Shown here in pieces: positions 7,698 through 15,231 of a stretch of 37,649 nt of DNA. The notes beneath the pieces were generated by a model. The model was not told the DNA's origin and did no database searches. It saw nothing but the letters and a program-made list of their open reading frames with translations. This DNA is from Clostridia bacterium (GTDB lineage Bacteria > Bacillota > Clostridia > Christensenellales > Aristaeellaceae). How positions within the stretch are numbered: the stretch's first letter is position 1; the number at the start of each line of letters is the position of its first letter. A program made the translations under genes and the position numbers. The stretch lies in assembly GCA_017469265.1 (NCBI GenBank), contig JAFUGS010000077.1, forward strand, positions 1-37,649, read 5' to 3'.

Positions 7698-8495
7698 TCA
7701 GAAGCCGTGGCTTCCGCCGCCGCCGGAAGAATGGCCGCCGCCCCCGGAGAAGCCGCCGCCATGGCTGCCGCCGCCGGAGCCGGAGCCGGAAGAAATATTG
7801 GTCTTTTTCTGCTTGGTCATGCGGGCTGCGGTGTTCATCGTCCGGGCAGAGAACATCGCGGCCGCGGCCGCCGTTACGGGCAGGGCCGTCTTCACCGCGC
7901 CAATCTTGGGGCGTTTCTCATAGCGGTGGCTCAGGTACAGGTACAGGGCCAGCAGCGCCAGCGTCAGTGCGAGCAGCAGGTTACTGGTCAGCTGCATGGG
8001 CCGGGCGATCTCCTCCCCCCGCATCAGGTTCAGCATCTGGCCGAAAGCGCTGCTGGCGCAGTCGTAGTACTGTTCCCTGCCCGCCATCCGGTACACATTG
8101 TCCGTGATGGTCTGCGCCTCTCCACGGGTAATAACCCGGTACATGGCGCCATCGGAGAAAACCGTCAGCTGTCTGGCCCGCATATTGATCACAAAGAGCA
8201 CGCCGCTCTCCCCGTATCCCAGGCGCCTGTGATAGAAACGTTCCGCCAGGCTGGTATAATCTCCCGTCTCCACGGTGGTCCAGAACAGAGGCGTTCCGTA
8301 GTCGCAAAGGGGCAGCATATCCGCCCGCAGCGCTTCCTCCTCCGCCTCCGTCAGCAGATCCGCGTCATCCTGGATCACGGGTTCCGGCCGGACCGTCGTC
8401 TGTTCCGCCGCCCGGGCGGCGCCGAAGGGCCAGCCGCAGGCCGCGGCCAGCAGCACCGTCATCAGGCGGACCATCCATAAAAGTTTTCTGCTCAT
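7698..8495 (-). CDS. TPM-domain (YgcG-like) membrane protein with Gly/Ser/His tail
   Basis: A 265-aa exported protein. It has an N-terminal signal sequence (MVRLMTVLLAAACGWPFGAARA), a TPM domain at about residues 35-165 (VIQDDADLLTEAEEEALRADM, then SGVLFVINMRARQLTV), a membrane helix around 185-200 and probably a second near 215-235, then a low-complexity tail rich in Gly, Ser and His that ends GGGSHGF. This order is normal for YgcG/TPM proteins, which have been linked to photosystem repair in plants and to unknown envelope functions in bacteria. The ATG at 8495 overlaps the stop of the zinc-ribbon gene (ATGA), so the pair is probably translated together. The His-rich tail might bind metal. 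Confidence 0.85.
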   Translation of the reverse strand: MSRKLLWMVRLMTVLLAAACGWPFGAARAAEQTTVRPEPVIQDDADLLTEAEEEALRADMLPLCDYGTPLFWTTVETGDYTSLAERFYHRRLGYGESGVLFVINMRARQLTVFSDGAMYRVITRGEAQTITDNVYRMAGREQYYDCASSAFGQMLNLMRGEEIARPMQLTSNLLLALTLALLALYLYLSHRYEKRPKIGAVKTALPVTAAAAAMFSARTMNTAARMTKQKKTNISSGSGSGGGSHGGGFSGGGGHSSGGGGSHGF

Positions 8496-10117
8496 GCGGT
8501 CTCCTCCTTTCCACCGAAGAAGGGTACCGGCCGGGACGCGTATTCGTTGTGATCCCGGTCCATCTTCACCAGCTCCACAATCATTGCCAGCAGCATCACC
8601 GCGGCGCAGGCGTAGAAAATCAGATCCTCCACCTGGCCCGACAGCAGGCTGACCAGCCCGGCCGCGCAGGCCAGGCAGGACAGAATTCTGGGCCAGCTGG
8701 GGCCGCTTTCCGCCTTGCGCAGGCGGCGGGCCGTATGAATCACCATGGTCAGCGTAACCACGGCCAGAATCGCGCCGCAAAGCGTCCTGGCATTCGCGCT
8801 GCTTCCCAGGCGGCTGACCGCTTCGGCCGCGCCGGCCATCACCATGTATATCGAGATGCCCATCACCGCCACAAGAATGCTCTTCAGCCGGCTGAGCGTC
8901 TCCGTCCCCTTCGGCGCGGAAATGCCGTCCCCGTTCCGCTTCAGCAGGGACTGGGCCGGACCCGAAAATGTCTTTCCCGCTTCATCAAAGTCCGGCTCAA
9001 ACGCCCTGGTCCGCCGGTTGAACAGCCGCTTCTGCGCACCGCTGAACTGGTACTGGATCAGCAGGCTCAGCAGGGCACAGAAGGCCATCAGGATCTCCGG
9101 CTTCAGCGTCAGGAAGGTCTGCAGCAGCGCGAAAAGGGCCGCTGTCAGCACCGCGGCGGCGCCGGCGATTTTGCCGTTGCTCACCGGCACGTCGCATACC
9201 ACTTCGCCATTTTCCCCATTGATGGCCGTATATACGACCCGCTTCCCCTGCCGATGCGCCAGCAGCCATACCGGCATCATCACCAGCGATTCCCGGTACC
9301 GCGCGTTGGGCAGCCCAAAGTTCTCCGTGATCCGGCCCTTCATCTGGATGGAATCCATGGCGTTTTCTTCCCGGACCCGGTCCATGAAAATCCGCACGGC
9401 GGCAGCCGCGGCTTCCTGCCGGTAGGTTTCCGCGGGCACATCCGCCCCCTGGGCGTAAAAGCCGCTGAGGAAGGCCGGATGGAAAGGCCGCATCTCCCGG
9501 GTGGTATGCCGGAGCATGGCCGCTGTTTCATCCTCGAAGGCGGTGCTCGCGTCGTAGAGAATCCCCTTCTGGCGGATCTCCGCGTCCATGGTCAGGTCAT
9601 AAGTCTCGTCATAATGATAATTGCCTTTGGTATAGCTCCGCTTCCCTTCCAGCCGCACCGGACCTTCCGCCTCCACCTCATAGGACCAGAAGGGCACATA
9701 TACCGGCCGGAAATGGGAGATCGTCTCCGTCTTTTTCAGGCTGCCCGGCGTCAGGTGATAGCTTTTCAGATGATCCCGGTATGCCTTTTCGCACGCTTCC
9801 CTGGTGACGGTAAAAGGCACGATGGCCGCCGGACGGCGGGTTCGGGCCATTTTCCCCGTCAGCACCACGTCGCTGCCGCAGAAGCTGCAGAAGCTGGTGA
9901 CCTCCGTATCCGTCGAATAGACCGCCGCGCCGCACTGGGGGCAGTGGAATTCTGTCACCTCCAGGATTTCCTCCGCCGGTTCCGCCGGCAGTTCTTCCAT
10001 CCCCGTCAGCCCGCCGCAGCGGTCGCATTTCATCCCACGCGTGGCAATATCATATCGCAGTCCCCCGCCGCAGGAGGGGCATCCATACCGCCTGGAGGCG
10101 GCCTCTGAAGCGTTCAT
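8492..10117 (-). CDS. Membrane protein with two N-terminal zinc ribbons
   Basis: A 541-aa protein usually annotated as TFIIB-type zinc-ribbon protein. Two CxxC pairs make one ribbon (C13/C16 with C31/C34) and two more make a second (C59/C62 with C77/C80). A soluble middle region follows, containing IVPFTVTREACEKAYRDHLK and YVPFWSYEVE, then four or more hydrophobic helices in the C-terminal third. Family members are often found with TPM/LemA proteins and have no proven function; a membrane quality-control or secretion-related role is a guess. The ATG at 10117 has a GGAG site about 12 nt upstream; the longer open frame upstream would include the promoter. It is first in a two-gene operon with the TPM gene. 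Confidence 0.85.
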   Translation of the reverse strand: MNASEAASRRYGCPSCGGGLRYDIATRGMKCDRCGGLTGMEELPAEPAEEILEVTEFHCPQCGAAVYSTDTEVTSFCSFCGSDVVLTGKMARTRRPAAIVPFTVTREACEKAYRDHLKSYHLTPGSLKKTETISHFRPVYVPFWSYEVEAEGPVRLEGKRSYTKGNYHYDETYDLTMDAEIRQKGILYDASTAFEDETAAMLRHTTREMRPFHPAFLSGFYAQGADVPAETYRQEAAAAAVRIFMDRVREENAMDSIQMKGRITENFGLPNARYRESLVMMPVWLLAHRQGKRVVYTAINGENGEVVCDVPVSNGKIAGAAAVLTAALFALLQTFLTLKPEILMAFCALLSLLIQYQFSGAQKRLFNRRTRAFEPDFDEAGKTFSGPAQSLLKRNGDGISAPKGTETLSRLKSILVAVMGISIYMVMAGAAEAVSRLGSSANARTLCGAILAVVTLTMVIHTARRLRKAESGPSWPRILSCLACAAGLVSLLSGQVEDLIFYACAAVMLLAMIVELVKMDRDHNEYASRPVPFFGGKEETA

Positions 10118-10155
10118 GGTTCCGTTCGCTCCTTTCCCGATCCGTATGCCGGGAA

Positions 10156-10164
10156 AGTATACCA
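10156..10164 (-). promoter_or_regulatory. Extended -10 promoter for the zinc-ribbon/TPM operon
   Basis: On the minus strand the sequence TGGTATACT gives TATACT (5 of 6 matches) preceded by TG at the extended -10 position. The -35 region is poor, as expected for this promoter type. It lies about 40 nt before the ATG at 10117. Confidence 0.55.
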
Positions 10165-10202
10165 TATCTTCCCTTTTAATGAAAGAAAAAACGCTTCTGT
10201 AC

Positions 10203-10238
10203 ACGAAGAAAAGGGCAGAAGTCATCGCTTCTGCCCTT
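10203..10238 (-). terminator. Intrinsic terminator of the sugar-ABC/AraC operon
   Basis: AAGGGCAGAAG (10211-10221) and CTTCTGCCCTT (10228-10238) form an 11-bp perfect stem with a 6-nt loop. On the minus strand the stem runs into TTTTCTTCGT. It lies about 35 nt beyond the stop of the AraC-family gene. Confidence 0.85.
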
Positions 10239-10272
10239 GGCTTAGACGCAAGGTGGGAAACCGCGCCCTTTT

Positions 10273-11175
10273 TTAATAGCTGCCGTAGATGGCCCGGTAC
10301 TGGGTGGGGGTGCAGTTCTTGTACTCCCGGAAAACCCGGTTGAAGGTGGCCACGCTGCCAAATCCGCTGTCCTGAGCCACCTGGTTCATGGGCTTGTTGG
10401 TCCGGATCAGCAGCTCCATCGCCACCTGAATCCGGCGCTGGCTCAGGTAATCCCGGAAGGAATACCCGGTCTGCTGTTTGAAGGAGCGGGAGAAGTAGAA
10501 CCGGCTGAACCCGGTAAAGGATGCCACATCCTCCAGCGTTACGTTTTCCTGATAGTGGTTATCGATGTAGTTCATGGCGGAGCTGATGACTTCCCGGTCC
10601 ATGGCCGGGGCGTCCTTCTGCTTCTGCTGATACACACCCCCCAGGTATCTTTGGCCCAGGATCCCGTATACCTTCAGCAGATCGCTGAAGCACAGCGTAT
10701 TCCACATGATGTCCTGCTGCAGATAGCAGTCGTAAATCCGCATCAGCAGCTCCCGGATCCGCACATGGGCTTCCGACCCGTCCCGCAGGAAGTATATTTT
10801 CTCGAAATGATCCTTCAGCTTTTTGATGTCCCGCATCTCCAGCAGGGGTTCCGGCTCGAACAGGAAGAGCAGCCGCTTGCTGTCTTCCCCCATGCTCATG
10901 GCGTGCATCATTTCCGGCGGAACAATCAGCACCTCACCCTGCTCGATATGGTACACCTGGGTCTCCGTCTGATAATCCACCCGGCCTTCCAGGGTCAGCA
11001 CCACTTCCACGGCGGAATGCTGATGCGCTTCATACCGCCAGGGCGTGTCCGAAAACCAGACCCGCAGGGACGCGTCCTCCGGATAGGTCACGAACTCCCG
11101 TTTGCCCCGCATCACGCGGAACCCGTCCTCGTACTGGGATCGTCTTTCCCGCCGCTGCGCACTCGTTTCCGCCAT
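10273..11175 (-). CDS. AraC-family transcription regulator
   Basis: A 300-aa regulator. Residues about 30-120 form a cupin-like sensing domain (HQHSAVEVVLTLEGRVDY, IEQGEVLIVPPEMMHAM). The C-terminal 95 residues hold the double helix-turn-helix of the AraC/XylS class: NVTLEDVASFTGFSRFYFSR for the first helix pair and PMNQVAQDSGFGSVATFNRV for the second, ending in CTPTQYR. It lies 34 bp downstream of the second permease gene with its own GGAAGGAG site and is probably cotranscribed. The natural role is to sense the imported sugar and control this operon, perhaps through the repeats upstream of the binding-protein gene. Confidence 0.93.
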   Translation of the reverse strand: MAETSAQRRERRSQYEDGFRVMRGKREFVTYPEDASLRVWFSDTPWRYEAHQHSAVEVVLTLEGRVDYQTETQVYHIEQGEVLIVPPEMMHAMSMGEDSKRLLFLFEPEPLLEMRDIKKLKDHFEKIYFLRDGSEAHVRIRELLMRIYDCYLQQDIMWNTLCFSDLLKVYGILGQRYLGGVYQQKQKDAPAMDREVISSAMNYIDNHYQENVTLEDVASFTGFSRFYFSRSFKQQTGYSFRDYLSQRRIQVAMELLIRTNKPMNQVAQDSGFGSVATFNRVFREYKNCTPTQYRAIYGSY

Positions 11176-11209
11176 CGTTCTCTCTCCTTCCGGGATTCTC
11201 CCGCTTATT

Positions 11210-12127
11210 TTACCCCTTTACGGAGCCAAGCGCCATACCGGTGACAAAATATTTTTGCAGGAAGGGATAAACAACCAGAATCGGCACCGCGGAAACCACG
11301 GAAATGGCCGAACGGATCGTAATGGGAGCCACCTTGGAAGAGGAAGCCAGCGCGTCCGCCGTGGCGTTGGCCGCGTTGGAGCTGTTCTGCGTGGTAGCCA
11401 GCTTCATCCGCAGCAGGTACTGCAGGGTGTACAGGTCTTTCTTGCTCCCGTTGTACAGATAGGTGTCAAACCAGCTGTTCCAGCTGCCCACGGCGACGAA
11501 CAGCGCCACCGTCGCCATGACGGGCAGGCACAGGGGCAGAATAATCTGGAAGAAAGCCCTCAGATCCCCCGCGCCGTCGATATGCGCCGATTCTACCAGC
11601 GCGTCCGGCAGGCCGTTGATGTACGTGCGGATCACAATCATGTTGAAGCAGGAGAACATGGTGGGAACGATGTAAACCCAGTAGCTTCTGGAAAGCTTCA
11701 GCGTGGAGGAGATCAGCAGGTAATTGGGAATCAGGCCCGCGTTCACGTACATGGTCAGCACCATCACCGTGGTGATGAACTTGCGCAGCACGTATTCCTT
11801 CCGGCTCAGGGCAAAGGCCAGCATGGAGGTAAAGAAAAGGTTGGTCAGCGTCGTGATCACGGTCTTGGACAGGGAAATCCAGAACGCCTGATACACCGCC
11901 GAGTCCTGCAGCAGTTCCTTGTATGCGTCCGTGCTGAAAACCCGGGGCCAGATGCCGATATTGCCCTTCACCGCGTCCATGCCGTCGTTAAAGGAATAAG
12001 CCAGCGTGTTCAGCACCGGAAACAGCGTGATAAACATCAGCAGGCAGAGAATAATCGTGTTGACAATCGGGAAAGCGATATCCCGTCTTTTCTTTCTTTT
12101 CTTTGTGTTAACTGTCGCCGTTGTCAC
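11210..12127 (-). CDS. Sugar ABC transporter permease (LplC/MalG-like)
   Basis: A 305-aa inner-membrane permease of the carbohydrate uptake CUT1 class. It has about six helices after a lysine/arginine-rich start (KKRKKRRDIAF). The EAA-type coupling loop that docks the ATPase is VESAHIDGAGDLRAFFQIIL near residue 190. The length and the C-terminal motif (FVTGMALGSVKG) are typical of LplC relatives. No ATPase is encoded in the operon; CUT1 systems often share one MsmK-like ATPase encoded elsewhere. The start is a GTG at 12127 with GGAGGG about 8 nt before it. It follows the other permease gene after an 18-bp gap. Confidence 0.92.
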   Translation of the reverse strand: MTTATVNTKKRKKRRDIAFPIVNTIILCLLMFITLFPVLNTLAYSFNDGMDAVKGNIGIWPRVFSTDAYKELLQDSAVYQAFWISLSKTVITTLTNLFFTSMLAFALSRKEYVLRKFITTVMVLTMYVNAGLIPNYLLISSTLKLSRSYWVYIVPTMFSCFNMIVIRTYINGLPDALVESAHIDGAGDLRAFFQIILPLCLPVMATVALFVAVGSWNSWFDTYLYNGSKKDLYTLQYLLRMKLATTQNSSNAANATADALASSSKVAPITIRSAISVVSAVPILVVYPFLQKYFVTGMALGSVKG

Positions 12128-12145
12128 AGGATAGCCCTCCCTTCC

Positions 12146-13111
12146 TTAAATCAGCGTATCTTCGTCCAGCGCCTTCGCGATCTTGTTGGCGCCGAACAGC
12201 AGGATGATGCCGACCACGCTCTTGAACATGCCGGCCGCGGTGCCGTAAGCGTAGTGCGGCTTGCTGCTGCCGAAGCTGTAAATCAGCGCGAAGACATCGA
12301 TCGTGTCGGAGTACTTCATGGTCAGGCCGGACCGCAGCAGGTACTGGATTTCAAACCCTGCTTCCATCAGGTGTCCGATATTCATGATCAGCAGCACCAT
12401 GAAGGTGGATTTGATCCCCGGCAGCGTCACATGAAGGATCCGCTGGAAGCGCCCGGCGCCATCGATGGCAGCCGCCTCATACAGGCAGGGGTCGATGGAG
12501 GTCATGGCCGCGATGTAGATGATGGTATTCCATCCGACTTCTTTCCAGACATTGATCACGCCCACCAGCCACCAGAAGTATTCGCCCTTTCCCAGGAAGA
12601 ACACCGGCTCCTTCACCAGTCCCAGCGCCATCAGCACCGCGTTGACAGAGCCATTGCTGGCAAAAATGTTCTGCGCCATGCTGACAACGATAACCATGCT
12701 CAGGAAGTGCGGCAGGTAGGTAACCGTCTGGACGGTACGCTTGAAAGACCTGTTCCGCACCTCATTCAGCAGCACCGCCAGCAGCACCGCGGAAACCGTA
12801 CCGAAGACCAGGTTGATCACGCTCATGGCCAGGGTGTTCCGGATCGCCAGCAGGAAGTCCTCCCGGCCGAACAGAAATTTGAAATTATCCAGCCCTACCC
12901 ACGGGCTGCCGGCAAGACCTTTTTTCGGCTGATAGTCCTGGAACGCGGTCAGCCAGCCCCACAGGGGGCCGTAGTTGAACAGCAGCACGTAAAGCAGCAT
13001 GGGCACCGACATGATCATCAGCTGCCACTGCTTCCCCAGCGTAAACCAGAATCCTTTTTTCTTTCCCGGCGCCAGCGCGCTCCCCGGGTTTGTCTTCGCG
13101 ACGGTGCTCAT
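12146..13111 (-). CDS. Sugar ABC transporter permease (LplB-like)
   Basis: A CUT1-class permease of about 321 aa, partner of the next gene. Around six helices follow a 30-residue cytoplasmic start. The LplB hallmark NYGPLWGWLTAFQDYQPKKG is present near residue 50, and the EAA loop is YEAAAIDGAGRFQRILHVTL near 220. Such permeases sit with LplA-like binding proteins and import oligosaccharides or their derivatives. I chose the ATG at 13111; a TTG two codons earlier (13117) has better spacing to the GAGGAG site and is a real alternative. A strong stem-loop lies between this gene and the binding-protein gene. Confidence 0.92.
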   Translation of the reverse strand: MSTVAKTNPGSALAPGKKKGFWFTLGKQWQLMIMSVPMLLYVLLFNYGPLWGWLTAFQDYQPKKGLAGSPWVGLDNFKFLFGREDFLLAIRNTLAMSVINLVFGTVSAVLLAVLLNEVRNRSFKRTVQTVTYLPHFLSMVIVVSMAQNIFASNGSVNAVLMALGLVKEPVFFLGKGEYFWWLVGVINVWKEVGWNTIIYIAAMTSIDPCLYEAAAIDGAGRFQRILHVTLPGIKSTFMVLLIMNIGHLMEAGFEIQYLLRSGLTMKYSDTIDVFALIYSFGSSKPHYAYGTAAGMFKSVVGIILLFGANKIAKALDEDTLI

Positions 13112-13161
13112 GGCCAAGGCCGCTCCTCTCCCTTTCAGCTTTCGGTAACAAAACGGTACAA

Positions 13162-13194
13162 TTCAGGGGGAGAGATCATCTCTCTCCCCCTGAA
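13162..13194 (-). other. Intercistronic stem-loop after the binding-protein gene
   Basis: TTCAGGGGGAGAGA and TCTCTCCCCCTGAA make a 14-bp perfect stem with a 5-nt loop. On the minus-strand transcript it follows the binding-protein stop codon directly. It is followed by TTGTACCGTTTTG, a poor T-tract, so partial termination or 3'-end protection is more likely than full termination. Both would raise binding-protein level over permeases, as is common in such operons. Confidence 0.75.
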
Positions 13195-13207
13195 AACAGG
13201 TTTTCAG
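13190..13207 (-). other. Second hairpin overlapping the intercistronic stem-loop
   Basis: CTGAAAAC and GTTTTCAG (13190-13197 and 13200-13207) form an 8-bp perfect stem with a 2-nt turn. Its first five bases (13190-13194) also belong to the larger 14-bp stem, so the two structures exclude one another at that edge. Confidence 0.5.
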
Positions 13208-13208
13208 A

Positions 13209-14858
13209 TCAGTTGGTCGCCGCTTCGACGAGCTTCAGAACTTCCGCCTGCATGAAATCAGTGTAGACCTGGGCGCTGGGGGTGATTTCGGCCACGAAGG
13301 CATCCCAGTTGGCGTCCAGCTCGGCGGGATCGCAGGTGATAATGGTGGGCAGCCAGCGGTCCTGAATCGCCAGGAAGTCGTTGTAATCGATGTCGATGGG
13401 CGCCTTGTCAATCTGCCAGGCCTCTCCGTAGGGAGCCAGCTCGATCGGCGGGTTGAAGAACTCGGCGGGGGTCTTCTTGCCGGCCGCGCTCAGGAATTCC
13501 TTGTCATAGTCGCTCATCTGATCGAAGTAGATCTCCGGCTGGTTGGCGGGATCCCAGGCATTGCCGTTGTCCATGGTGCCCTGCTTCTTGGGCATGGATT
13601 CCCAGATCGCGGTGGCCATGTTGGCGCGCTTCCACTGGGCGTCAGACCGGTTCATGTACTGCTCACGGGTCTTCAGCATCCGGCCGTTCTCATCCACGGT
13701 GTAATCCTCACCCTCGATGCCCCACTGCAGGATGGTCTGCCATTCGTCGCTCAGCAGCGCTTCCATCAGCTGCACCAGGCGCTCCGGATCCTTGCAGGAG
13801 GTGGAGATGCCGAAGCCGCGGTCCTTATTCATGACGGAGCCGTTCAGATAGTGCTCTTCAATGGTCTTGCCGTCCACGTATTCCGGATCGTACACCAGCG
13901 GCAGCGCCAGGTAGGTGTTCGCGTACATGTTTGAGGTTTCCAGCGACTGGGTGGCGGTGCCAAAGTCCCAGGTCTGATCGAACATGCCCAGCACGGTGCC
14001 GTTGGACAGGGCCGCGATGTACTGGTCATAGTTCATGACGAAGGTGTCCTTGCTGATCAGGCCCTTGTGGAATTCCTCGTTCAGCTTGGCATAGTAGGCC
14101 TTGGCATAGGGCTTGTCGATGAAGGTCTCGGTCTTGTACTCGGGGGTGGTCACGTCGATCATCACTTCGCCGTCGTTGGGCCGGCCCATCAGATGCTGCA
14201 CGGGGTTGATCAGGCAGAAATGCCGCCAGCCTTCGCACAGGATCGCGAAGCCCTGATAGGGGGTGCCGTCCGCGGTGGTGGGATTCTCCGCCAGGAACCG
14301 CTCGATCAGGTCGAAGTACTCGTTCAGCGTGGTGGGAACCTGGTAGTTGTTCCACGCGATGACCTGCTTCTGAATGAAGAAGGCGGGGCCATTGCAGTAG
14401 TTCTGGATCTGATCGTTGTAGTTGATGCCGTAGTTCGGGATGATGAACAGCTCGCCGTCTTCGTTGGTCAGCTGCTTGATCCGGTCATCCGTGTAGATAT
14501 GCTTGTACAGGTTCGGGGTCTTCTCCTCGCTGATGTAGGGCAGCAGGTCGATCAGCACGCCCGCGTTCTCCAGCGTCTCGGCGCTGTTGCCGCCGTCGAA
14601 GAGATCCGGATACACTTCATCCGCGATCTTCAGGCCCAGGGTCTCGTCCAGGTTCCCGGCCAGGAACTCGAACTCGAACTTGATGCCGAACTGCTCCTCG
14701 ATCATCTTGTAGATCTTGTTGTCATCGGTGGGCTGATCGCCGGGATCGCCGCGGAAAACCGTCACCGTCCAGGGCTCGGGAGTTTCCTCCGCCACGGCGG
14801 CGGGGATCATGGCCAGCAGCATCATGGCCGCCAGCAGGATCGCCAAAAACTTCTTCAT
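13209..14858 (-). CDS. Extracellular sugar-binding protein (LplA-like)
   Basis: A 549-aa solute-binding protein of the carbohydrate class. It starts with a signal peptide (MKKFLAILLAAMMLLAMIPAAVA|EE). Unlike most Gram-positive binding proteins it has no lipobox Cys near the cleavage site; the five cysteines are all in the mature body. Family-like features are the VYPDLFDGGNSAET region, the GINYNDQIQNYCNGPAFFIQK segment, the GFGISTSCKDPERLVQLMEALLSDEWQ block and the long C-terminal lobe. It should capture an oligosaccharide outside the cell and deliver it to the two downstream permeases. The ATG at 14858 follows a GGAGGG site at 6 nt. It heads the operon. Confidence 0.92.
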   Translation of the reverse strand: MKKFLAILLAAMMLLAMIPAAVAEETPEPWTVTVFRGDPGDQPTDDNKIYKMIEEQFGIKFEFEFLAGNLDETLGLKIADEVYPDLFDGGNSAETLENAGVLIDLLPYISEEKTPNLYKHIYTDDRIKQLTNEDGELFIIPNYGINYNDQIQNYCNGPAFFIQKQVIAWNNYQVPTTLNEYFDLIERFLAENPTTADGTPYQGFAILCEGWRHFCLINPVQHLMGRPNDGEVMIDVTTPEYKTETFIDKPYAKAYYAKLNEEFHKGLISKDTFVMNYDQYIAALSNGTVLGMFDQTWDFGTATQSLETSNMYANTYLALPLVYDPEYVDGKTIEEHYLNGSVMNKDRGFGISTSCKDPERLVQLMEALLSDEWQTILQWGIEGEDYTVDENGRMLKTREQYMNRSDAQWKRANMATAIWESMPKKQGTMDNGNAWDPANQPEIYFDQMSDYDKEFLSAAGKKTPAEFFNPPIELAPYGEAWQIDKAPIDIDYNDFLAIQDRWLPTIITCDPAELDANWDAFVAEITPSAQVYTDFMQAEVLKLVEAATN

Positions 14859-14908
14859 GTTCTTCCCTCCATTTTTATTCGAACGCTTTCGCGTCCTTCG
14901 ATGGCAAC

Positions 14909-14937
14909 ATTATGAGGGGAAGCGGCACAAACCGCAA
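14909..14937 (-). promoter_or_regulatory. Possible promoter for the sugar-ABC operon
   Basis: On the minus strand a CATAAT -10 (complement of 14909-14914) lies 17 bp after TTGCGG (complement of 14932-14937). The -35 matches only 3 of 6 positions, so activation by the AraC-type protein would be plausible. The start site would be about 45 nt before the ATG. Confidence 0.4.
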
Positions 14938-14992
14938 TGTGCAATCGGGGAATATGCGGTCAATAATTGCGTTTATTCTTCTTATTTTTTGT

Positions 14993-15028
14993 CTTTCATC
15001 ATGAAAGCATTTACATCTTTTGCTTTCA
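14993..15028. promoter_or_regulatory. Clustered CTTTCA half-sites, candidate operator
   Basis: CTTTCAT-C-ATGAAAG (14993-15007) is a 7-bp palindrome. TGAAAGCA (15002-15009) is repeated in inverted form as TGCTTTCA (15021-15028). Three half-sites within 36 bp, about 80 bp upstream of the putative -35, is a sensible place for an activator. The segment at 15001-15015 also differs from the CcpA cre consensus at one key base. Confidence 0.4.
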
Positions 15029-15093
15029 CGGAAGCCGTTCAAGCATCGTGTTTCCTTCCGTTTTTCGTCGTTTTTATATTTTTTCTGGTCTTT

Positions 15094-15123
15094 AATCTTC
15101 CTGTTGTGACATTTAGGAAGATT
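15094..15123. repeat. 9-bp inverted repeat in the sugar-ABC upstream region
   Basis: AATCTTCCT and AGGAAGATT are perfect complements separated by 12 nt. On the plus strand T-rich sequence follows. It could be a protein-binding site or a weak terminator. Confidence 0.35.
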
Positions 15124-15174
15124 TTCTTTCTCGCAGCATCCGCAAATTCTGTTTCGGTTTTGCGAATGATGATC

Positions 15175-15201
15175 AAAAGCGCGCCCGCAAACCGCGAGCG
15201 C
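15175..15201 (-). terminator. Intrinsic terminator after the SH3/NlpC-like gene
   Basis: GCGCCCGC and GCGAGCGC form an 8-bp stem (one G-T pair) with a 5-nt loop. On the minus strand it is followed by GCTTTTGATC. It lies about 30 nt past the stop at 15232. Confidence 0.6.
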
Positions 15202-15231
15202 AATCATTGATCAATTCTGTTTCCATTTTTA

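Larger units (their letters stand above)
14859..15231. other. AT-rich regulatory region upstream of the sugar-ABC operon
   Basis: This is the longest gene-free stretch in the window (373 bp) and is much richer in AT than its surroundings. It contains a possible promoter for the binding-protein gene, clustered CTTTCA/TGAAAG half-sites around 14993-15028, a 9-bp inverted repeat at 15094-15123 and a terminator for the upstream gene at 15175-15201. Open frames that cross it have poor composition and no ribosome site, so I see no gene. Confidence 0.7.

Noticed and set aside
11102-13255. 717-residue plus-strand open frame
   Set aside because: It runs opposite three genes of the sugar-ABC operon, including both EAA loops, so it is a shadow.
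14875-15207. 110-residue minus-strand open frame upstream of the binding-protein gene
   Set aside because: Lys/Arg/Cys-rich composition, no ribosome site, and it covers the terminator, inverted repeats and promoter-like elements; non-coding is more likely.
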